Made by a program: the position numbers and the translations under genes | In this document: positions 47,095-58,573 of the stretch, piece after piece | Numbering within the stretch: the first letter of the stretch is position 1 | How the letters are laid out: the number at the start of each line of letters is the position of its first letter | Notes under the pieces: generated by a model | Databases searched by the model: none | Told to the model about the DNA's origin: nothing | Seen by the model: the letters and a program-made list of their open reading frames with translations, nothing else | DNA from: Viridothelium virens | Taxonomy: Eukaryota; Ascomycota; Dothideomycetes; Trypetheliales; Trypetheliaceae | Assembly (NCBI GenBank): GCA_010094025.1 | Contig: ML991780.1 | Coordinates: 310,001 to 374,000, forward strand | Direction: 5' to 3' | DNA length: 64,000 bases

Positions 47095-49216
47095 TCATTC
47101 TGGCTCCTCTTTCTGCCGCTTTCCGAGTCTTATCCTTTTGTGTGTTTTTGCTGCTGCATGTCTCTCTCTTGCCAGCTCAATCTTGGATTTGGCTTGTGGC
47201 CTTTCCTCTTCCTGCTGCTCTCCATCCGGGAAAGATTGAAATCTTTCGTTCCCAACAGTAGTACGAGAATGCCGAACCCAGTCGGCTCGCCGTCGCTTGT
47301 AGAGATCCATTTTCCAATTCCGCCACACTGCTCTTCCTATATGTGATTCTCGTAGAGATGCTTCATTCTCGGCCAACTCTTCAGCGACGCGCTCTCGTAT
47401 AAAGGCAAGACCACGAGTACCTTCCCAAATGGCGTCAATAACGTGGGATGCCGATGAATCCAGTGCCATCTCGCCTATATTCCCATAAAATTGCTGTATG
47501 ACTTTTCGGCGGAAGATGATTGATGCGTTTGGTGACGTGATAGCGGCTTGGAGGGCGCGCGATGCTGTAGGATCCTTGGCTATTTGGATGCAGCCTTCAT
47601 TTCCCGCGCGGAGAAATGCGTCAAATACGAGGTCGCTCAATTGGCCTGGTACAGAAAGCATCGTTTGAGCAAGAAGAGATTCGTGCATTCGCTCGGATGG
47701 CGGTTCCAAAGACTTGGAATCTTTCTCTCCGTCAGCCACTGATGGTTTATCCACGTGAAGTAGTTTGGCAATGTCAAAGCCTTCGGGGCTTGCATATGCG
47801 CTTTCGAGATGGGCAGAAATCTCTGAAGTGTCACATCCCCTGATCAGACTCCTTTCAATTAGTACCCGAATAACCACAATGCGATTACGCTCCACCAAGT
47901 CCTCGATGTTAGGTGCCAGGGATTTCGCTGCATCTTGTAAATCGTCTTTACCTAGCCTTTCGAGAACCTTGCACACAACGTATCCTGCAACTTCGTTCCG
48001 TGCAAAAGTTGCCAATCTTTCTCGGAAAATCTCTTTGTAAAGGGCTTTGAATGTTCTTCCCGGCGCAAACGCGACAATTGTTTCAAGCAGACGAGAGCCT
48101 ACTGGATCGTAAAGGATGCCGTTGATAAAAGAGGCGCTTTCCGTGCCTTCGATGATCGGCTCATCTGGCAGCAATTTCCGAATCAATGAATCTTCATTCT
48201 TTGCTCGCTGCTTCCCAAACTTGGTCAATTCTAGTTGCAATAGAAGCTGGAGTGTAGGATTGCCCGTGTGGTGGGTAGCGAGCACGCGAAGATAGTTTGT
48301 GTCGAGGCCCAGAACGGTATCTGATATTATCTTTCCAGCAGCGAGGGCAAATGATTCAGGTACCTTCCGCTCATCCAGATGTAGATTGGTCTCAGAAGAG
48401 AATCCATTGATTGATACTTTCTCTTTCCGTTTGCTTTTGACAATCGACGAACGTTCCGTCAGTGGCTCTCCAGAAAGTACGAGAAGCAGGACCCTCAAAG
48501 CATGAGATGCGAATCGATCCGTCATTAGATACCCGAGGTTTCCCTCGAGTTCGTTCAGCGTGTACAAGAATAGGTTTTCCATCGATTCCGTGACAGCGTT
48601 CGGATCAGCTGGGGGAGCGATACTCTTTTTGGAAGCAAGGAGAAGTTCTTGGGTGACAATCGGTGCGGACCGAATAAAGAGTGCTTCGCAACAGTGTGAT
48701 GCAAATCGATGCTGAACCAGATGAAGGAAGCTGTGAGGGATTTAGCTGCAAACACTTATTTGTCTAGGTTTTTGCTTCGACTTACTGCCCGCTGAATTTC
48801 TGAAACAACATCTTGAGTTGGTCAGGGCCGGAAACTTGTATCAAGCGTTCCATTAGCCTTGAGCAAGACTGGCTGTTGGCAATTTTTAACTCTTTGCCAT
48901 CGGCCTCGCGGTAGACGTTGTTCAGGAAGACATCACGTTCTTCGGCGTTAGGGAACTGATTGAGCTCGAGCATATCGTCTGCATGCTTGAAGTATTCTTG
49001 TTCTCTTTGATCCAGATTGCCGTAGAAAGGTGTTGCACTTGATCCAGCGACTCCATCTTCAGAAACTCCATTCCAGGGTTCAGCAAGTGGCACAAACTCT
49101 TGCTCCGTAAAAGATTTCACTTTCTTGGAATCAGGTTCGTCGTCAGCGTCTTCATCCTCGTGTTTGCGTTTCTTTTCTTGCGCACGACGACCACGTTTCT
49201 GATTCTCTCGTGGCAT
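47095..49216 (-). CDS. NOP9: Pumilio-repeat nucleolar protein Nop9
   Basis: Predicted exons (coding order) are 49216-48786 and 48730-47095, giving 688 residues. The N-terminus is basic and nucleolar-like (MPRENQKRGRRAQEKKRK). Pumilio-like repeats follow, with typical core strings such as QSCSRLMERLIQ, HFLHLVQHRFASHCCEALF, DRFASHALRVLLLVLSG, NEVAGYVVCKVLERL and DSSASHVIDAIWEG. The tail is rich in Lys and Arg. The chosen splice acceptor at 48731 is the one that restores KFSGHFLHLVQHRF, a conserved Nop9 junction; a nearer TTTGCAG acceptor does not. Nop9 binds 20S pre-rRNA near the Nob1 site and is required for 40S maturation, which fits with UTP22 and the DHR2-like helicase in the same window, though the genes are not clustered. 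Confidence 0.9.
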
Positions 49217-49826
49217 CGTGACTGATTTGGTGAATGTGGGGAATTTCGGGCATACGGAGAAAAATATAACGTAATGATGAAGAGAATTTTTCAACGCTGA
49301 GACTGTTCGCAGATTATGCAGATGCCGTCTAGTGAGTGTAGAAGGGGCCCTGGAGGTTCCTACAGTTCTCGTGCAGTGTCCGGGAGTGTGTCGGGGATAG
49401 GGTGGTAGAGTCGGCAGGGGAGAGGTGGGTTTGCGTATGTGGAGCCGGAGCGATTTAGAGGAAGGACTCGACGTCACGCAAGATCGGAGGATCCAGATCG
49501 TGGCAAGCAAAACCAGATCGTACCATTGCTAGGCCGCATCGACCGCCCGCTTAGCGGTGGCGTGAGATCTCAGCGGCAGCCTCCACTCTAGCTCGATTTC
49601 CTGTACCGAGCCGTACCCTATTTCAGCCAAGATCGCTCCCTACCGAGGAGCCGCTGCACGCACTGCCAACGTCTCTTAACTAGATGTGCTAACTAACCTG
49701 CTAATCCCAAGAGTCGCTCTTTGCCCGACACGTCTGCCGGCAACTTCCAATTCTCGTACTAGCCGCTCATTGAGTCGGCATATTGAGCCAAAGTGTGTCT
49801 ACACCCCATTGGGCTCACCTGGGCTC
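49217..49826. promoter_or_regulatory. Divergent promoter region NOP9 / RINT1-like gene
   Basis: 610 bp between divergent starts. A direct repeat CCAGATCGT occurs at about 49492 and 49511. An upstream ATG in frame with the RINT1-like gene lies at 49686. No clear core-promoter element. Confidence 0.4.
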
Positions 49827-52723
49827 ATGTCAGCAAGGGACCCCATCCCTATTTCGTTCGGCGCACCCGACATAAGTGCATCAGATCTCCTGAACAGGTA
49901 TCCCTCAGTCATGCCGACTGCTGTCAGCCCAGACATGGAAGCTCCAGACGCCAGGGTCGGCGACTTCTTGGACGACAAGCTCCAATCCCTGGCCGACTTG
50001 GAGACGCTGGACTCTCTCCTATCCAACGTGCAGAACCAACACGAACTTCTCCGGAGACAAGTAAGCTTCCTCGCCTGCAACTATGGCCTGAGCACGTGGT
50101 CGGTCAGGGTCTGGACCGTTACTGACGTCTTCTGGTAGCTCCAAGATGCAGAGAAGGATTTCCACGAGTCAAACCTAGCTGCCGAGCATCACCGAGCCTC
50201 TATTCGGCCCAAGGCGGCGGCGTTTCAACGAGAGCAGGATGACATCGATCGTCGCCTCCGAATCATTACCGGCTCGGATGTCAGTGATGATGCAGTCCGA
50301 CGTTTTGAGAGGAGCATGAACAAGCTCCATCGACTTGATGTCGCCAATGGATATGTAGAACTTCTGAAAGAAGTCGACGCCCTTCGGTAGGATCTCTAGC
50401 ACTGTCCCTCTCTCTTTCCATATCCTCTGACTATCTGATACATAGCAATCAGTCTATCTCGCAGCTCAAGGTCAGCGATGAAGCTGCTCTTGGACCGTTA
50501 CGCCAGCTGCAGACGCTGAATGCGCACTTGGTGCCTCTGCAGACGACAGCTGAAGGTGCTGCACCACATCTGCTTGATCATGTCACCTGCACTACAAAGG
50601 CTCTACGGAACCATATCAGAGACGCTTTTGCAGCTCGGTTTGAAGACTTGCTAAAGAAAATCTATTGGCCTCGAGCCGATGTAGCATTACCTACCCCAGC
50701 ATTGCAGCAAGAATGGGTTGATTGCATTTCGAGGCTTCTGGACCTCCAGAAGCCAGAGCTTCAGGTTCATGAAGAAACGTTGGCTACTGACCCATCAACT
50801 AAAGAGCCCATCATTCTACTTCCAATCGAAGTCCTGGTCCACCCTCTTGAGCTTCGCTTTAGATATCACTTTGGCGGAGACAGACCAACAAATCGTATTG
50901 ACAAGCCGGAGTACTTCCTATCCCACGTCACAGATCTCCTGAATATGTACAATGACTTCTTCATCGACAATGTACAGCCCATACTCTTGGACCACTTCCG
51001 CGGCACCGATCTCGCCATGAATCCCGCCTACATTGACGTGACATCGGCTTTGACCACCTCGCTCCTACCAATGCTCCGGAACAAGATCATTCCCACGCTT
51101 CCACAAGTTGCGAGTCAGCCGCAACTTCTCAGCCACTGGATGCACGAGATTATGGGCTTCGATACAACTATTCGGGATGATTGGGGCTACGACGGCGGGT
51201 ACAGCGTGCAAGGCTGGAAAGGTCTTGCATGGGAAGTATTGGTCAAAGAAGACTGGTTTGGCCGGTGGCTGCAGGTCGAGCGCGATTGTAAGTACTCGGT
51301 TGTGATGCAGGAAGTCCTCCATGCAGACCTCATACGATGCCTCAGATCTCCGGATCTCATACATCATAGAGGTGACACAAGAGCTCTGGAACATGAACTC
51401 GATGCTGACGTTACCTCAACTCACGCAGTTGCCCTTTCCCGTTACGAAGCGATCATAGATACTCCAGATAGCGGCCTTCTTGATTACGACTCGGTCGAAC
51501 CCAATGTTACCAAGCCTACAGCCGCTGCCATCCGAGTCAATGATCTCCTAGAAACGATTACCGACCGCTATCGCCCACTATCCTCTTTCCAGCAGAAACT
51601 CCGTTTTCTAATCGATATCCAGATCAATATTTTTGACCGTTTTCATGCACGTCTCAATGACGGACTGGAAGCTTACCTGACACTGACGACAACAGTCGGC
51701 CGTTCTGTATCCGGTATCAGCCGTGAAGATCAAGACGGACTGAAAGGTGTCAAAGGCCTAGATAGATTATGCAGAGTCTATGGATCTGCCGATTATCTCG
51801 AACGGGCGATGCGTGACTGGAGTGATGACATTTTCTTCCTTGAGCTCTGGGACGAACTACAAGATCGAGCCCGTGGACGAACAAACAAAACCATTGCAGT
51901 GGACATGACCATCGAAGACGTGGCACAACGTACCAGTAGTGCAGTGGGAAAAGATGAAGACACAGGTGGATTATTCGATGAGACAGCCAATGCCTACCGT
52001 CGTCTGCGAGTCCGTACCGAAGGTATTATTATCGAGGCATTGACGAGGAGTGTCAGAGAAGCACTACGACCGTACGGGAGAATTAATCCTTGGTCCACAC
52101 TTTCGCTCCCTTCCACAGCCCCGATGTCGCCCAGTTCTCCCTCCTCTGATTCATACATCACGACGTCCGAGATCGAACCTACAATCTCAGTGCTCAATAC
52201 CCAGCTCTCATTTCTAGCGCGGACACTTGGCTTGACGCCTCTTCGCCGTATTGTTCGCCAAGCTTGTGCGGTTGCTCAATCATACCTCTGGGACTATGTA
52301 GTTATGTGTCACACTTTTAGCGCGGCTGGTGCGGAACAATTAAGAATTGACATCCGCGCGCTCGTCGCTGCTATCAATAGGCGGACTGGGCTGGGGCAAG
52401 GAGAAGCTAGCCTAAAGAAGATCATAGAAGGTATCGTCATGCTTGGCCTTCCAATCAAAAGACGGTCGAAACGGGCAAAGGCAGGTGAGACCTCGGATGT
52501 AGAAGATGGGGACGATGCGTGGGAGAATACTGAGGTTCCTGAAGATGGAAACGGGGAGCAACAGATTGAAGGAAGCGGAGCAATGGGATTGTGGGAAGCT
52601 GAAAGGAGACTCTTTGCTGATGACGAGAGCGCGAGAGAGGTCCTTGAGGAGCTGGGGCTGGAAATATTGTCAGAGGCCGAGGCCAGAAGTATTCTAAAGA
52701 GGCGGATCGAATTAAGTAGCTGA
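49827..52723 (+). CDS. RINT1/Tip20-family vesicle-tethering protein
   Basis: Exons 49827-50060, 50139-50386 and 50446-52723 give 919 residues. Intron 2 uses the weak donor GTAGGA but its phase fits. The N-terminal part is a coiled coil (DYLDDK-type start VGDFLDDKLQSLADLETLDSLL, then QDAEKDFHESN). The RINT-1/TIP-1 family region follows: PIEVLVHPLELRFRYHFGGDRPTN, the WF..WL segment LVKEDWFGRWLQVERD, and DLLETITDRYRPLSSFQQKLRFLIDIQINIFDRFH. These proteins (yeast Tip20, human RINT1) form the Dsl1/NRZ complex that tethers Golgi-to-ER COPI vesicles at the ER. The C-terminus carries a Lys-rich then acidic stretch (about 835-890). An earlier start at 49686 would add 47 residues with no resemblance to the family. 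Confidence 0.87.
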
Positions 52724-53535
52724 AAGACTGCGCTACGGGTCTAGATGGTGGACACATGCGAAATGTTTAGTAGTTGCAATGGAAAACATTTGGTACAGCG
52801 CGAGGAGTATAGTATGTTCTTAGAGGCTCGTCTCACTTGTCCGTCCGTTTCGTGCCTTGTCAATGCGTTTTCATTCTACAACAAACGAACGTATAAGTAC
52901 CATTAGTTTGAGTTGTCCTTACATGAAGCAAGATTGTTTTTGTGGTAAACCCAACTAGAACTGACGGTACTTGATCCGTCAGGCTGATCCAGAGTTTAGG
53001 ATCAGCCCCTATCATCAACACCAACGTAACTATATTGTATATTCATTTCGAATCTTCAAAAGAAGGTCAGGGCCGTTAGAAGAACTGATCTGGAGGGACA
53101 TGCTAGTGCATGTTCGAGCGTTTTCGAATTAATTGTCAAATCCAGGCAGTTCGCTATGCATGTTCTGAGGTGCGAGGCATGATCGACGCTGCATGAGCCA
53201 CACTTACCACTGGACTTGAAGACTTTCTGTGGCTGACATTTGTGGCTGAGGATATGACCACCGAGAGTAATGCTCACAAAAACTAAGCTACGTAACGTAC
53301 CTTCTGAACATGGGCTATAAGAACGTGTGTTGTGTTTCGGTGAAAGAGGAAGTAGCTCACGTGTTTGCTCAACGTGCAAACAGGATGCGCTAATAGATTA
53401 ATAGGTAGAGTAAGGTATGTACCTTAGTGCTCCCCACGCACAGACCAGTGCGCGTCGGTCCAGAGTCGCGTCTGTAATAAGTAGGAAGGTCACTCCACCA
53501 GGTACGGCAACGAGTTCGTCAGAGCTTCGCTCAAC
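52724..53535. other. Intergenic, RINT1-like 3' flank / SMC6 5' flank
   Basis: 812 bp without a supported gene. It contains the inverted repeat TAAGGTA-TG-TACCTTA at 53411-53426, about 110 bp upstream of the SMC6 start codon. Confidence 0.5.
53411..53426. promoter_or_regulatory. Perfect inverted repeat upstream of SMC6
   Basis: Seven-bp arms TAAGGTA and TACCTTA separated by TG. Its position about 110 bp before the start suggests a protein-binding dyad, but this is inference. Related TACCTTA elements lie at 25481 and 29027. Confidence 0.4.
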
Positions 53536-56500
53536 ATGGTGCCGGTCCCGCAGCGAAGGAGTCGCGCTGAGACAGAGGATTCTCAAATTGTCTCAGTTGA
53601 GAGTGCGACGTCAGGTCTCCGCCAAAAATCTGTACGTAACCGTCTCTATGAACTGCTCTATCTCTGTACCTGACAAGATACAGGCGAAACGGCGTCGCCT
53701 GTCTACATTGAGTCCTGGACTAGACTCGGAATCCGAATTCGGTCGAGAGAGCCGGGACGTCACCGTCTATGAAGACGAACCCTTTGAACCCCAAGACTAT
53801 GACACTCGACGCGATGCTAGGCTGGACGAAGAAACACAGCATCAAGAGAAAGATGATTTCAGATCAACACAGCTCGTACGGCAACATTTCGACGAAGCCA
53901 AAGAAAATAAGCCAGCCGAGAATGGTATCATTGAGCAAGTTGTCTGTCACAATTTCATGTGCCATAAGAAACTAGTAGTGAATCTCGGCCCGCTGATCAA
54001 CTTTATTATTGGACACAACGGGAGTGGCAAGAGTGCGGTGCTTACTGCTTTGACCATTTGTCTAGGTGGAAAGGCGACTTCCACCAATCGTGGCCAAAAT
54101 CTAAAAGCCTTCATCAAGGAAGGCGAAGAGTACGTGCATTGCACCAAACAGCTAGAGCAGCACTAATGGCGATAGCTCCTGTATGCTATCGGTGAAACTG
54201 AAGAATCATGGCGACACAGGTTACAGACCTGAATTATATGGCAATTCTATCCTCATCGAACGCCACTTCTCCCGAAGTGGAACATCTGGGTTCAAGATTA
54301 AGAACGACAGCGGGCGAGTCATCTCAACAAAACGCTATGACCTGGACGAAATTTCCGACCACTTTGCGCTTCAACTTGACAATCCTATGAATGTCCTGAC
54401 ACAAGATATGGCTCGTCAATTCCTGAACAATTCATCAGCTGCCGACAAGTACAGATTTTTCGTGAAGGGCACGCAACTGGAACAGTTGGATAATGACTAT
54501 CATATGATTGAACAATACGCCGATGCCATTGAAGGTCGGATTAGCACCAGACAGGAATCAATCAGTATCCTCGAGCAACGTTACAAGCAAGCGGACAACA
54601 AGCGAAAGATTGCCGAGAAGAATGAAACACTGAATGATAAAATCAGAGAACTCCGCAGACAATTCGCCTGGGCACAAGTAGAGGAGCAAGAACGGATACT
54701 CGATTCAATGAAGGATAGGATTGATAACGCAGATGAAAAGATTGAGCAGAGGACGAGCGAGGCCGAGTCCTACGCTCAAGCCTTAGAATCTGCAGAACAG
54801 AACTTGCAGCGAGCCGAAAACACAGTTATAGATCTCAAAAATGACCTACAACCACATGAAGATCATCACGCTGAACTCAGCAAACAGTTTAGCGCCAATA
54901 AGGAGAAGCTGATCCAACAACAGGTAAGGGCTTGAAAAATGCAAAAGCTTTGCGATGCTGATTCATCTCTAGACGCAACAACGCAATATCAACACGTCCT
55001 TGAGAGCAAGCAATTCAGCCATTGAAAAGGCCGAAGAGAGCATCCAAGAAGAAAAGAGAAGACTGGAAGATCAAAACGGTGGCGAACATGCTCGAAAACT
55101 TGACGAGATACAGAAAGCCAAGGAGCGCGCGGCCGTCCTCAAGATTGAATTTGAAGCTCACTCTGCTGAACGTGCTAATTTAGATCGTAGCAAAGGTGAC
55201 GCCCAGCGGGAAGCTTCTGAAGCTCGACCAGCACTTACTGAAAAGGCACAGGCTCTGCAAAACGCCGAAAAGATCCTGCAGAATTTGAATGACAACCGGG
55301 GCCAACAGAATGGTGCCTATCATCCGAAGACGTCAATTCTACTCAGGGCTATACAGGCCGAGACAAGATTCCGTGACCGCCCAGTTGGACCTCTTGGCCA
55401 GCATATACGATTGAAACCATCCAAGACAGAATGGAGCTCCATTATTGAAAGAACTCTTGGTAATAACCTATCAGCATTTGTAGTTACAAACAAAGCCGAT
55501 CAGAGTCTGCTCGACGAGATTAGCAAAAGAGTGAACTGTCCTTGCTCTGTCTTTATTGGAGATGGCCAGCCTCTAGATATCTCAAGATCACAACCCGACT
55601 CGCAGTATGATACAATCTTGAGGGTACTTGAGATTAAGAGTGATCTCGTCCGCAATCAATTGATCATCAACAATGCAATAGAGCAAACTGTGCTCATCAA
55701 GGATCAGACGGATGCTTACAATTTTATCAATAATAATCCAGAAGGCCGTCCACGGAACACAAAGGCATGTTTGGCTTTTCATCCTACGCAGCGGGGTCAT
55801 GGTCTGCGTTTTACAGCATCTGCAACGTCTTCGAAAATGGATCCAGTGCCGGCCTGGACACAGGGCAGTCGTTTGCAAACCGACACTGAGGCTCAGAAGA
55901 GGTACGTCCAGTGGTGCAAACACCGCATTGATCCGACTGACGAATTTTTTGTAGAAATCAAGAAGCTCTTGTGCAGCATCTTCAAAGTGAACTCCAGCAG
56001 CTCCGAAGCAAGAGTCAGGCGCTTGAAAGCGCTCTGACTACCGCGGTTAGTAATATCGATCAGCATGAGAAGCGCAAGAAGGAACTGCAACTCCAGCAAC
56101 AGAGGGCCGAGGAGGATGCAGAGCGACTTCGCGACGAACTTGACGAAGAAACACCGCAAGATGGGAAGCTAGACGAGCTGCAATCTCAACTAGAAAATTC
56201 CCGAGCAGAATCTCAGCAGTTCTCGACCGATTACGAAAATGCCATCATCGAGAAGGACAAGCTCAACCAAGACCAGACGGCGCTCAAGAGGCAATGCGAG
56301 GAGGCCAAAGCCACAGTGAACGAGTACAGGACCAAAATCGACAAAGCCGAGGCCAAGCTGCAGAAGCTCGTCGAGCACCGCACCACCGCCCTCCACGAGA
56401 AGAACTCCGCCTTCGAACGCATCCAAGACGCGCGAGACGAAAAGCAGCAACTCGAGCAGAACTGCGCGCAGCAAGAAGCCAAAGTCGACAACTTCGACGG

Positions 56501-57212
56501 CCAAGCCAGCCAGATCTCCGCGCGCGTGCCCGTGCCCCCCAACGTCAGCCCAGACGACCTCGATCGGCGCCTTTCGAAGCTGATGAAGGACCTGGACGCG
56601 TACCGGGCGCAGCAGGGGGGCTCGCTCGAGGACCTGACGAACGCGACGACGGCGGCGAAGAAGCAGTGGCGGACGGCGCAGCGGGAGCTCGACGGCTTCC
56701 TCGCCACGGCGGATCAGCTCAAGCGGTCGATGTTTCAGCGGCGGAACCGCTGGATGGATTTCCGCCGGTTCATCTCGAGTCGGGCGAGGGCGAACTTCAC
56801 GTATCTCCTCAGTGAGCGCGCGTTTCGCGGGAACTTGAAGCTGGATCATAAGAGTAAGTTGTTGGATCTGAGTGTCGAGCCGGATATTACGAGGGCATCG
56901 GATCGGGGGAGGCAGACGAAGACGCTGTCGGGCGGGGAGAAGTCATTCTCGACGATTTGTTTGCTGCTGTCGATTTGGGAGGCGATGGGGTCGCCGATTC
57001 GCTGTCTGGATGAGTTCGATGTGTTTATGGATAATGTGAATCGGGATGTCAGCATGAAGATGATGATCAATGCGGCGAGGAGGAGTGTTGGCAGGCAGTT
57101 TGTCCTGATCACGCCGCAGGCGATGGGGAATGTGGATAGTGCAGAGGATGTGAGAATCCATAAGATGAGGGATCCGGAGAGAGGGCAGACTACTATTTCG
57201 TTTGGGAATTGA
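53536..57212 (+). CDS. SMC6: SMC6, SMC5/6 complex ATPase
   Basis: Exons 53536-53631, 53678-54129, 54176-54923, 54973-55901 and 55955-57212 give 1160 residues, the usual size. The N-terminal Smc6 block is IIEQVVCHNFMCHKKL with Walker A GHNGSGKS (144-151). Long coiled coils follow on either side of a hinge (GPLGQHIRLKPSKTEWSSII ... CPCSVFIGDG). The C-terminal ABC signature is LSGGEKS (1066-1072) and Walker B is LDEFDVFMD (around 1093-1101). Smc6 with Smc5 and the Nse subunits acts in homologous recombination, replication-fork stability and rDNA maintenance. Introns 1 and 2 are only 46 bp. The start gives a short disordered N-terminus; an upstream in-frame extension is possible only if intron 1 is absent. 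The last exon contains a skew island. Confidence 0.93.
56390..57200. other. C-to-G skew switch island 9 (SMC6)
   Basis: The line 56521-56580 has 27 C and 16 G; the line 56881-56940 has 28 G and 11 C; the line 57121-57180 has 24 G and 6 C. The switch is near 56580. The G block covers the highly conserved ATPase C-terminus, where the protein is not low-complexity. Confidence 0.7.
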
Positions 57213-57854
57213 GTCGTAGGTGTTCCGGTCTCAGGTCTTCCTAATGGGCATGAGTATGGGTCAGGCAGCGTTTGGCTAGGCTCTTTTTTAGCTTTGTGTC
57301 GTAACACTGGTGTTCTTAGTAGCGTACAGCGAATTATCTGAATTCCTTCTGAAATGTCTGCAAGATTATGAAGAGATCACTGTATTTAGATACTCTTATT
57401 GAATTTACATCTCGCGGTACGTCGTCCCTACGTTCGCTCGTACGTGGCAAGGGGTAGCTGCATTACTGACCTTCATACGGCTTAGACGTATCTTAAATCC
57501 AACTCGTGGATCAGCTCTCCACACACACTGCGTTGCTTTGGTCCCTTCAGAGCCATGGCACCAAGGAGCATTGGACCTGCTCACGAAATAACTGAGCTAG
57601 AGAATTATTTTTATCCTTTATAAACACAGTGAATGATTAAATGACGATTTAAAGTGACTGGATATTCAATAACTTTCTCAGAATATACCTGCAAATCCTG
57701 TAATCTGCAACAACTCCCATCATGACCGACGAAAAACGCCGAATCTTTATGCCCCTTACCCGAAATATTCCTAGATCCCAAATCCAAAGATTCATATCTA
57801 CATGATGTGAGATGTGCACGAAGAGGTAACTCAGTGACCGTCGTGCTAAGACGT
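57213..57854. other. Intergenic between convergent SMC6 and small membrane protein
   Basis: 642 bp holding two 3' ends; AT-rich in the middle. Nothing else recognised. Confidence 0.5.
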
Positions 57855-58573
57855 CTAGTAGTCGTACTGACTTCGACTAACTTGAGCGGCAATAACAATA
57901 ATCCAGATGAACCACACAGCACCGATAATCCAGAACGCGAAGACGGCATCCCATGACTGGCCTAAGACACCAATGCATTAGCTTCCTTGATCTCCTCAAA
58001 GCTTTGCGAGTTCAGAGAACACACTAATCCCGCTGTGTGAACTTACATATACTGTTCTGTTCCAGCCACGCCAACGTGTTCACGCTCACGCCGGTGCTCT
58101 GATTATTCACAACCGAGTTCTGGCAAGCACTGCTGACGTTGCCGGCACCGAAGAGCTGGATGCCGGTCTCGATGGCACCAACGATGTAGAGGACAAGCAG
58201 GATGAAGGCGCCGAGGAGGACGAGGCCAGGAAGGAGACGTCGCTGCATAATGAGGAGGAGCAATATGAGGATGAAGATGATGGTGAGAGCGCCGACGGTG
58301 ATGCCGTAGGGAAAGATCCTGAATTGGGAGAAGGTCAGTTTAGTACAGTGCTTCGGGCTGTTTGAGATGGAAGTAAAAGCTGGCCAGAAAGTTGACCTAC
58401 CATGGTATGCCTAATCGCATCTGCTTTTGTATCACGAGGAACTGCGCATTGATCCCTAAGACTATACTTGCGGCGGCCAGAGCTGTGAGAATCCAGAAGT
58501 TTAGTTGTAAGTCCGGCCAGTAGTATCGTTGTCGCACGACCGTAACGGATCTTGCAATCGTTGATCGCGCCAT
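57855..58573 (-). CDS. Small four-helix membrane protein (tetraspan, MARVEL-like layout)
   Basis: Predicted exons (coding order) are 58573-58401, 58318-58047 and 57961-57855, giving 183 residues. Four hydrophobic helices are visible: NFWILTALAAASIVLGINAQ, GITVGALTIIFILILLLLI, LVLLGAFILLVLYIVGAIET and AVFAFWIIGAVWFIWIIVIA. Between helices 3 and 4 is a luminal or external loop with two cysteines (SSACQNS and NSICQSW) that could form a disulfide. The short N-terminus is basic. The layout fits a fungal MARVEL-type membrane protein, but the family is assigned by topology, not by sequence identity. The stop depends on reading through a GTTAGT near the end; an extra small intron there would change only the last few residues. 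Confidence 0.7.
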
